Shown here: positions 58,228 to 64,000 of the stretch, piece after piece
Numbering within the stretch: position 1 is the stretch's first letter
Layout of the letters: each line of letters starts with the position of its first letter
Assembly: GCA_016284295.1 (NCBI GenBank)
Contig: JAEEOP010000031.1
Coordinates: 56,148 to 120,147 of the forward strand
DNA: 64,000 nt
DNA from: Methanomassiliicoccaceae archaeon
Lineage (GTDB): Archaea; Thermoplasmatota; Thermoplasmata; Methanomassiliicoccales; Methanomethylophilaceae
Direction: 5' to 3'
Notes under the pieces: generated by a model
What the model was told of the DNA's origin: nothing
Databases searched by the model: none
What the model saw: the letters and a program-made list of their open reading frames with translations, nothing else
Made by a program: the position numbers and the translations under genes

Positions 58228-59462
58228 GTGCCTTCCTTCCATCCCGTGGTGTATCTCACCTGATCGTCCGAGAGGCGGTCGATGAGGATGCCCAGGGATT
58301 CGAGCTTGATCTCCGCGATATGCGTGTCGATCTGGTCGGGGACCCTGTGGACGACAGGCTCCATGTTCTGGTAGTTCTTGGTCATGTACTCGATGCCGAG
58401 CGCCTGTGTGGCAAAGCTCATGTCCATGATCTCGGAGGGATGTCCCTGTCCTGCGGCGAGGTTCATGAGACGCCCCTCACCTACGAGGTAGATGCGGCGT
58501 CCGTCCTTCATCTTGTACTCGTCGATGAACTCGCGGACACGCGTGCACGACTCCGACAGGGCGTACAGGTGCTCCTTATTGATCTCGTTGTCGAAGTGGC
58601 CGACGTTTCCGATGACGCAACCGTTCTTCATCACCCGGAAATGCTCCAGCGTGAGGATGTCCTTGCATCCGGTGACTGTGAATATCATGTCGGCGTTCTT
58701 CACGGCGTCGATCATCCTCATAACCTGGAACCCGTCCATGTTGGCCTCGATGGCCTTCACGGGATCGACCTCGGTCACGATGACGCGGGCACCGAGGCCC
58801 TTCGCCCTCATGGCGATACCCTTTCCGCACCATCCGTATCCGGCGACGACCAGGACCTTCCCTGCGACCAGGAGGTTGGTGGCGTTCATCCATCCGTCGA
58901 ATGCGGACTGACCGGTCCCGTACCTGTTGTCGAAGAGAAACTTCATCTTCGCGTCGTTCACGTCAAGCACGGGGTACTTGAGTGTTCCGTCCGCCGCCAT
59001 CGCTTTGAGGCGTGTGACACCGGTGGTCGTCTCCTCGTTCGCTCCCTTGATGTTGTCCAGAATGTCGGTGCGGGTGGTGTGCGACATGGTGATGAGGTCC
59101 GCACCGTCGTCAATTATGAAATCAGGGCCCATGTTCAGGACCGTGTTGAGGTTAGCGTAGTACTCCTCCTGCGTCTCCCACTTCTTCGCATACACGTCGA
59201 GTCCGTACTCGTCGCGCAGCGCCAGTGCGACCGAATCGTCTGTGGACAGGGGATTGCAGCTGGCCAGGCGCACGTTTGCGCCCGCATCCGCCAATGTGAT
59301 AGCGAGCATGCCCGTCTTGGCCTCCGTGTGGAGGGCCATACCGATCTTGAGACCGGCCAAGGGCTGTTCCTTGGCGAATCTCTTTCTGATCTCCTGAAGG
59401 ACAGGCATGTGGGTCTCCACCCAATGCAGCCTCAGGGATCCCTGTTTTAGAAGGTCTTCCAT
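58224..59462 (-). CDS. ahcY: S-adenosylhomocysteine hydrolase
   Basis: The enzyme splits SAH into adenosine and homocysteine and so keeps SAM-dependent methylation going. The 412 residues fit the short archaeal form. Recognisable parts are HTEAKT near 45, the CNPLSTDD region near 68, the DDGAD near 122, NDAKMKFLFDNRYGTGQS near 167 with the NAD-binding lysine and Cys-equivalent region, GYGWCGKGIAMRAKG near 205 (NAD Rossmann loop) and NVGHFDNEI near 290. It starts directly after the phosphopantothenate synthetase stop (TAAATG). Confidence 0.94.
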   Translation of the reverse strand: MEDLLKQGSLRLHWVETHMPVLQEIRKRFAKEQPLAGLKIGMALHTEAKTGMLAITLADAGANVRLASCNPLSTDDSVALALRDEYGLDVYAKKWETQEEYYANLNTVLNMGPDFIIDDGADLITMSHTTRTDILDNIKGANEETTTGVTRLKAMAADGTLKYPVLDVNDAKMKFLFDNRYGTGQSAFDGWMNATNLLVAGKVLVVAGYGWCGKGIAMRAKGLGARVIVTEVDPVKAIEANMDGFQVMRMIDAVKNADMIFTVTGCKDILTLEHFRVMKNGCVIGNVGHFDNEINKEHLYALSESCTRVREFIDEYKMKDGRRIYLVGEGRLMNLAAGQGHPSEIMDMSFATQALGIEYMTKNYQNMEPVVHRVPDQIDTHIAEIKLESLGILIDRLSDDQVRYTTGWKEGT

Positions 59463-60221
59463 TTAATCATCTCCCGCTCCGAGACCCGCTTTCAACGAAT
59501 CACAGATGTATTCCACGGTCTCGCGACGGTTCTTCTTGTTGTCGTAATGCTCTATGAGTTTTAAGGTTGATTCTTCGTCTCCCCTAAATTCCTCGATGAA
59601 ACGGATGATGTTCTCCAAGGCACGGGTCATCTCGTCGGAGATGGGGACCGTAGCCTTGCACGAGGTGCGGGACAGGGGATTGAGGTCGATCGATATCACG
59701 ATCTTCCCCATGGAGACAAGGGCCTCCGCACGGTCGCCGTCCTCGATGGGGACAACGATCACATCGCAGTCGAATATGCCCTCTTTAGTGCAGAGTGCGC
59801 GGTCATGGTTCAGTCCAGGTATCCTGCACTCGGGCTCGCGCCCGAGGACATGCTCCGCACCCTTCGATTCCAGGTAGGATATGAGTCCCTCCATCCTCTC
59901 GGGCGTCCTGTGGAACAGGTTGACCTCCATCTTGGCCGGAACGGCCTTGGCGAGCGCGATGAGGTTCTCCGGATCCAATGCGGCGGCGTTCCCGTTGACG
60001 CATACCACCGGGTTCTTGGCCCTGAGGAGATACGCTGCCGCGACCTTCTCCGCCTCTATGGCAGGTGGGATGCTCCTCTCCCCCATGAGGTAGTCGTAGG
60101 CCTCTCCCCTTCCGTGGGATATCAGCCCGGTCGGGGTGACCAATCCTTCCTCCACCATATGTGCCAGACGCTCCCTGGTCATCAGGGATTTGTATCTTGG
60201 GTGATCCTTGGGTATATCCAT
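59463..60221 (-). CDS. 4-phosphopantoate--beta-alanine ligase (archaeal phosphopantothenate synthetase)
   Basis: A 252-residue archaeal enzyme of CoA biosynthesis (COG1701) that joins 4-phosphopantoate and beta-alanine with ATP. Family features are HPRYKSLMTRERL at residues 6-18, SHGRGEAYDYLMGE near 36, the VVCVNGNAAALDP ATP-binding strand near 73, FHRTPERM near 103 and DLNPLSRTSC near 183. It starts at ATG 60221 and is the first gene of the operon that continues through SAH hydrolase, PfkB, AK6 and the CDP-alcohol transferase. Stop is TAA. Confidence 0.93.
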   Translation of the reverse strand: MDIPKDHPRYKSLMTRERLAHMVEEGLVTPTGLISHGRGEAYDYLMGERSIPPAIEAEKVAAAYLLRAKNPVVCVNGNAAALDPENLIALAKAVPAKMEVNLFHRTPERMEGLISYLESKGAEHVLGREPECRIPGLNHDRALCTKEGIFDCDVIVVPIEDGDRAEALVSMGKIVISIDLNPLSRTSCKATVPISDEMTRALENIIRFIEEFRGDEESTLKLIEHYDNKKNRRETVEYICDSLKAGLGAGDD

Positions 60222-60349
60222 GTGCTCTCTTCCTCGCCGTCCGAACGGCATATCGGATAACCCTACACCTCACCTGTTGATATAGGTAACCTCGTACTGC
60301 CGGGACGGGCCTCAAAGGGATTATGTAGCATATCCGTTCTGTCCCAAAT

Positions 60350-61081
60350 ATGCCCGAAATCCGTGTAGTGATAGTCGGTCCCAAATACGAGGGTAACGTC
60401 GGAGCGATAGCCAGGTCCATGGCGAACTTCGACATGAAGGAGCTGTACCTTGTGAATCCGTGCGAGCTTGGGGACGACGCCTACCGCAGATCCAAGCATG
60501 GGGCGGACATACTCGACAACGCGGTCATAGTCAACACCCTGGAGGAGGCGACGCAGGATTGCTTCATGGTCGTGGGCACCAGCGGTGTCATCACCAGCGG
60601 CGACCGCAACTACACCCGCGTCCCCATGCCCGTGAGAGAGTTCGCGGAGCACTGCAGGGGATACACCGAGAAGATCGCCGTCGTGTTCGGAAGGGAGGAC
60701 ATCGGGCTGCTCCAGGACGAGCTGAACTACTGCGATGTGCTTGTAACAATCCCTGCCAGCGAGGAATACCCCATCCTGAACCTGTCGCACGCCACCCATA
60801 CGGTCCTCTATGAATTCTTCATGGCGATGCACACGGAGCCCAGGAGGCCGGAGCCGGCCGACAAGAGGGAGAAGGAGCTCATGTTCGCCAACTTCGGCGA
60901 CCTCCTCGATGCCATAGACTACCCCAAGGAGAGGAGGAACAACACAGGCATCATGTTCAGGAGGATGATGGGCCGCGCCATCCCCACGAAATACGAGTAC
61001 AACACCATCATGGGCGTCTTCGGCGATGCCGCCAAATACCTGAAGTACGGCAAGCCCTGGCTCAAGGACAAGAAGGACTGA
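60350..61081 (+). CDS. trmJ: SpoU-family tRNA/rRNA 2'-O-methyltransferase (TrmJ-like)
   Basis: A SPOUT methyltransferase of 243 residues. VVIVGPKYEGNVGAIARSMA at the N-terminus is the RNA/SAM-binding motif 1 of TrmJ; VVFGREDIGLLQDEL near 108 is motif 2 and IPASEEYPILNLSHA near 135 is the knot motif 3. TrmJ methylates the ribose at position 32 in tRNA. The C-terminal 80 residues form a helical dimerisation extension. The divergent phosphopantothenate synthetase gene lies 128 bases away. Confidence 0.93.
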   Translation: MPEIRVVIVGPKYEGNVGAIARSMANFDMKELYLVNPCELGDDAYRRSKHGADILDNAVIVNTLEEATQDCFMVVGTSGVITSGDRNYTRVPMPVREFAEHCRGYTEKIAVVFGREDIGLLQDELNYCDVLVTIPASEEYPILNLSHATHTVLYEFFMAMHTEPRRPEPADKREKELMFANFGDLLDAIDYPKERRNNTGIMFRRMMGRAIPTKYEYNTIMGVFGDAAKYLKYGKPWLKDKKD

Positions 61082-61084
61082 TCC

Positions 61085-61855
61085 TCAGAAAGACCGGACT
61101 GCCCTGAATATAAGGACCTTGGTCTCCTCCTCATCGGCCCTGCGGATCACCTGCGGGAGTATGCCGTAATCCCTCGCGACACGGTCGCGGATGCCATCGA
61201 CCTCCGAGGAATTCGCTCTTCCGCTGACCATTATCACCACATCATCCAGTTCGGGATTCTCGTCGAAGAGGAGAGCGCTCCAACCTTCTATCACCGCATT
61301 CTCGGGGATCATCCCCCTGCAGAGTATGAAGGAGTACATGGATCTCGTGAACGTGGAGAAGAACGGTCCGGACATGTACTCCACGAGGGTCGCGATGCAG
61401 AACATCATCGCGCGGTCGCTGGCCCTTATGAAATCGGCGAACATCTTGTTCTTGTTCTCCTCGATTCCGAAGAAGCGCTGCACATCCATCACGAAAGTGC
61501 AGTCGGATGCGGATGACAGATCGGACAGCCTGCTCAGGGCCCTCTCGCGGCGCTCCTTCTCGAACTCCATCGGTATCCCCAGAACAGACACCACCTTGCA
61601 CCCGCTCTCCCTGGCGAGGCCGATGATCTCGCGCACGCGGTCGGTGCCGAACTCACCTCCCAGGACGATGAATGGGACGACAATACGGCACTTCCTGAAC
61701 TTCTTGCGGAGCTCGTCGATCGTGGTTGTGGACATTCCGATCGAATAAGTGTCGAACTCTTCGAAGCGGACGTTGTCCTTGTCGTGGTTGTCCTGGAAGT
61801 CCTCGATGATGAAACCGGCGGCACCTCCGCAACCAACGACGAGCACATCACCCAT
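61085..61855 (-). CDS. Divergent FtsZ/tubulin-like protein
   Basis: This 256-residue protein looks like a short FtsZ-family relative. It opens with VLVVGCGGAAGFIIEDF (tubulin T1-like nucleotide loop), has LGGEFGTDR near 68 where FtsZ has the GGGTGTG signature, then a typical FtsZ strand-helix, CKVVSVLGIPMEFEKERR near 88, and IRASDRAMMFCIATLVEYM near 142. The T4 glycine-rich loop is degenerate and the C-terminal polymerisation domain is shortened. It could be a non-filament-forming tubulin homologue. It lies 110 bases after the L1-L10-L12 operon and may have its own promoter. Confidence 0.6.
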   Translation of the reverse strand: MGDVLVVGCGGAAGFIIEDFQDNHDKDNVRFEEFDTYSIGMSTTTIDELRKKFRKCRIVVPFIVLGGEFGTDRVREIIGLARESGCKVVSVLGIPMEFEKERRERALSRLSDLSSASDCTFVMDVQRFFGIEENKNKMFADFIRASDRAMMFCIATLVEYMSGPFFSTFTRSMYSFILCRGMIPENAVIEGWSALLFDENPELDDVVIMVSGRANSSEVDGIRDRVARDYGILPQVIRRADEEETKVLIFRAVRSF

Positions 61856-61965
61856 TTTATCACTCCGAGAACAGCTATCACATACATAACATGAACAGAA
61901 AGCACAAGAAGGACCACAAGGGTGTGGTAAGGGGTTTTGTGTTGGCTCTTAGAACAAACTAACGT

Positions 61966-62277
61966 TCATCCGAAGAGTGCAGAGAGACCTGCTGCTGCAT
62001 CCTCTTCGCTGACCTGCTCAACCTCGGGTTCCTCGGCTGCTGCGGGTGCGGCGGCTGCTGCGGGAGCGGCTCCGGCTGCGGGTGCTGCTGCGGGCGCTGC
62101 GACTGCGGCGTTCGCGATAGCATCTGCGATGTCGACTCCCTCAAGGGATGCAACCAATGCTTTGATCTTTGCTGCGTCAGCGTCAACTCCGGCGGCTGTG
62201 AGAACTGCCTTGATTGCGTCCTCGGTGATGTCCTTGCCAGCAGAGTAGAGCACCATTGCGCTGTAGATATACTCCAT
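61966..62277 (-). CDS. rpl12: Ribosomal protein P1 (archaeal L12)
   Basis: Stalk protein of 103 residues that forms dimers on L10 and recruits translation factors. N-terminal dimerisation domain [17 protein letters not shown], the usual [13 protein letters not shown] helix, an Ala-rich hinge (residues 58-85) and the acidic C-terminus [13 protein letters not shown], shared with L10. It is the last gene of the L1-L10-L12 operon. Confidence 0.95.
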   Translation of the reverse strand: MEYIYSAMVLYSAGKDITEDAIKAVLTAAGVDADAAKIKALVASLEGVDIADAIANAAVAAPAAAPAAGAAPAAAAAPAAAEEPEVEQVSEEDAAAGLSALFG

Positions 62278-62297
62278 TTAATTCAACTCCTTTAATT

Positions 62298-63299
62298 TCA
62301 TCCGAAGAGTGCTGAGAGGCCTGCGGCTGCATCCTCCTCACTGACTTCCTCGGGTTCATCCTCTTTGACTGACTCCTCGACAGGTGCTGCTGCGGCTGCA
62401 ACGGGTGCTGCTGCGGCGACGGCTCCGGCCCTTGCCGAAACCGAATCACTCTGATATCCGCTTGCTGTTGCAACGGACAACATCTGTGCATCTGCCTTTG
62501 CGATGAGTGTCTTGATACTTGCTTCGTTGGGTATCGCGGCTGCTACAGAGACAGCGACTGTCTCCCTGAATGCCTTAGCAATCAGCGGCTGGATGGTCAT
62601 CTTCGTGGGGAAGGCGATCTCCACACCGAGTGCGAGTGCATTGTGAGCTGCCGTAGCGAACATGTTAGCGTAGTAATCCTCGGGAATGTCAAGGACATCC
62701 TTGTGATACACTGTTCCGTCCTCGTAGACGGCCCTGAGGTCAAGTCCTACGACCATCGGAAGGATCTCGAGTTTGGGAAGCATCGCTGCCACGTTGGCGG
62801 GGATGGCTTCACCCTCTTTCACGAGAGGTGTATCCTTCTTGATTACTATCTTTCCTCCCTCAATTGCTGCGGGAAGGCCAATCTTCTGAAGTTCTCCGAT
62901 AATCGGGCCGGGTCCGAAAGGTGTCGGTCCCTTAGGTACGACGATGTCGAAGGGTGCGATCTGCCCGGGCTTAGCAGGGGCGGGAGACATGGTCTTCTTG
63001 AGCTGATTGAACAGCTTGAAGGGGTCCATGTCAGTGGTGACGATCGCACACTGTCCATCGATGTTGTCCTTGAGTGCCTCGATTCCAGGCTTGTCGGCGG
63101 AGACCTCGTCGAGGGCCAAGAGCATGAGCTTGTTCTTGGTCATCTTGAGCTTCGCGTGGGCCCTGAGTCCTGCCCTCATGGACTGGATCTGCTGACCGGG
63201 GATGTTCTCCATGTCGACGACTGCGACGACGGGAGCCTCGCGCATATCCTGTACCAGCTCGCTAACCAGATCCTTCTTCCAAGTTGCGACGTGTGCCAT
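62298..63299 (-). CDS. rplJ: Ribosomal protein L10 (P0)
   Basis: Stalk base protein, 333 residues, the long archaeal P0 form. VATWKKDLVSELVQ at the N-terminus, VVDMENIPGQQIQSMRAGLR near 27, a PAKPGQIAPFDIVVPKGPT segment near 110, the P1-binding helices in the middle, and the acidic [13 protein letters not shown] end. A GGAGG Shine-Dalgarno lies seven bases before the ATG. Twenty bases separate it from L12. Confidence 0.95.
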   Translation of the reverse strand: MAHVATWKKDLVSELVQDMREAPVVAVVDMENIPGQQIQSMRAGLRAHAKLKMTKNKLMLLALDEVSADKPGIEALKDNIDGQCAIVTTDMDPFKLFNQLKKTMSPAPAKPGQIAPFDIVVPKGPTPFGPGPIIGELQKIGLPAAIEGGKIVIKKDTPLVKEGEAIPANVAAMLPKLEILPMVVGLDLRAVYEDGTVYHKDVLDIPEDYYANMFATAAHNALALGVEIAFPTKMTIQPLIAKAFRETVAVSVAAAIPNEASIKTLIAKADAQMLSVATASGYQSDSVSARAGAVAAAAPVAAAAAPVEESVKEDEPEEVSEEDAAAGLSALFG

Positions 63300-63311
63300 C
63301 TTTAAACCTCC

Positions 63312-63950
63312 TTACAGAATCCTCTCCGAGGGACCCATCGTCGTCTTGACGTAAGCGGATGCGATGTTGTGCCTTCCCTTCTCGAGTTTGGACTCAACAC
63401 GCTTGAGGATGAGCTCGATGTTGTCGGCGATATCCTCTGCGCTCATGTCGACGGATCCGACGGGTGCGTGGAATGTCTTCCTGTCTTTCGTTCTGATGGA
63501 CACAGACTTGCGGAGACCGTCGATCATCGGTGCGGGATCTGCTCCCGGTGCGATGGGCTTGGGCATCTTTCCGCGAGGTCCGAGAACGGTACCCAGTCTC
63601 TTACCGACCTGAGCCATCAGAGGTGCCTCAGCGATGAAATATGTGGTACTGTTCGCGATCTTCTTAGCCTGCTTCTTGTCGTCTGCGATCGCTCCGAGTT
63701 CATCGGGTGTGATCACAAGATCGGCCACGTCCTTGGCTTTCAAGGCAAGTTCGCCACCACCAATGACGCAGATCTTCACCGACTTTCCCCTTCCGTTCGG
63801 GAGGATGATATCCTCCTGGATACGGTTCTTGGGGATGGTCAGATCGACATCCACGAGATTGATGGCCAACTCAACCGTCTCAGTAAAGTTGCGCTTCTTT
63901 GCACTCTCGAGTGCTTTCTGCACGGCCATTACGGTTGGTTTTTCTGCCAA
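63312..63950 (-). CDS. rplA: Ribosomal protein L1 (TTG start)
   Basis: A 212-residue L1 stalk protein (uL1) that contacts exiting tRNA. KNRIQEDIILPNGRGKSVKIC near 36 spans the usual start of domain II. LGTVLGPRGKMPKPI near 117 is the rRNA-binding motif and TKDRKTFHAPVGS near 152 completes the family signature. The start is TTG at 63948-63950, backed by AGGAGG (63958-63963) at seven bases; the next ATG (63927) would drop conserved residues. In archaea L1 can autoregulate its message by binding near its start. Stop is TAA. Confidence 0.95.
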   Translation of the reverse strand: MAEKPTVMAVQKALESAKKRNFTETVELAINLVDVDLTIPKNRIQEDIILPNGRGKSVKICVIGGGELALKAKDVADLVITPDELGAIADDKKQAKKIANSTTYFIAEAPLMAQVGKRLGTVLGPRGKMPKPIAPGADPAPMIDGLRKSVSIRTKDRKTFHAPVGSVDMSAEDIADNIELILKRVESKLEKGRHNIASAYVKTTMGPSERIL

Positions 63951-63974
63951 TACAATTCCTCCTGTAGTGCTTGC

Positions 63975-63988
63975 GAGCCTTGCGGCTC
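63975..63988 (-). other. GNRA-loop hairpin in the L1 leader
   Basis: On the minus strand GAGCC GCAA GGCTC forms a five-pair stem with a GCAA tetraloop, about 25 bases before the L1 start. It could be part of an L1 autoregulatory element or the 3' end of the preceding gene; the window ends before this can be decided. Confidence 0.35.
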
Positions 63989-64000
63989 TCCTACAAGTAA

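Noticed and set aside
62298..62340. Near-identical DNA at the 3' ends of the L10 and L12 genes as a mobile repeat
   Set aside because: Explained by the shared acidic C-terminus of P0 and P1 proteins.

Overview
The window reads as a euryarchaeal chromosome segment of high GC content, most likely from Methanomassiliicoccales (class Thermoplasmata). Archaeal hallmarks are MCM, both primase subunits, NMD3, Tsr3, ribosomal proteins LX, P0 and P1, prefoldin alpha, AK6, archaeal phosphopantothenate synthetase, TATA boxes 26-30 nt upstream of leaderless starts, and archaeal SD motifs (GGAGGTGA type) or ATGA overlaps at internal operon genes. Bacterial-type gyrase, a heterodisulfide-reductase-like CCG protein and strong avoidance of TAG stops narrow it further. 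This order is known to carry pyrrolysine machinery. No pyl gene lies in the window, so the assignment is an inference.

The standout observation is two neighbouring genes interrupted only by an in-frame TAG. A helicase (464-3208) has TAG at 2102, where the family motif continues on both sides. An Rpn-like nuclease (3257-4219) has TAG at 3428, and a 56-residue tail continues to TAA. Almost every other gene stops with TGA, a few with TAA. Amber read-through (pyrrolysine) or recent nonsense mutation are the two explanations. A second standout is 40247-41422, a complete NifH-like iron protein joined in frame to the C-terminal half of a FecE/BtuD-type ABC ATPase, behind a DtxR-like palindrome that also occurs at the flavodoxin promoter.

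Layout: 1-420 end of an HdrD/GlpC-like gene; 464-4219 the two amber-containing genes; 4318-9366 a FAH-family enzyme, RlmE, small redox and membrane proteins, PurM and a prenyl synthase; 9427-12756 an LRR-like/MoxR/VWA cluster; 12884-14687 an acyltransferase, a DUF531-like gene and a small ORF; tRNA-Phe; gyrBA; thiC; tRNA-Thr; flavodoxin; 21413-23467 endonuclease IV, OGG and a regulator; 23544-28904 a giant Lhr helicase; 29063-31949 a surface protein, two-subunit fumarase and a cyclophilin-like protein; 32008-36715 an overlapping information-processing operon (phosphatase-like, Tsr3, wH, MCM, DUF424, NMD3); 37055-39820 an AMP-ligase with a phasin-like tail; 40247-46544 the NifH-ABC chimera, HPS-RraA, a phosphoesterase, HtpX, a degenerate MBL protein and a TatD-like protein; 46652-49850 PriS, then LX, prefoldin and FtsY; 49851-56111 M20 peptidase, malic enzyme, radical SAM, carbonic anhydrase, PriL; 56112-60221 an operon of phosphopantothenate synthetase, SAH hydrolase, PfkB kinase, AK6 and a CDP-alcohol transferase; TrmJ; a divergent FtsZ-like gene; and L1-L10-L12 running off the right end.

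Functionally it is a core-genome neighbourhood (replication, repair, translation, cofactor synthesis, lipid synthesis) with a few lineage-specific inserts. No insertion sequence, CRISPR array or prophage was seen.
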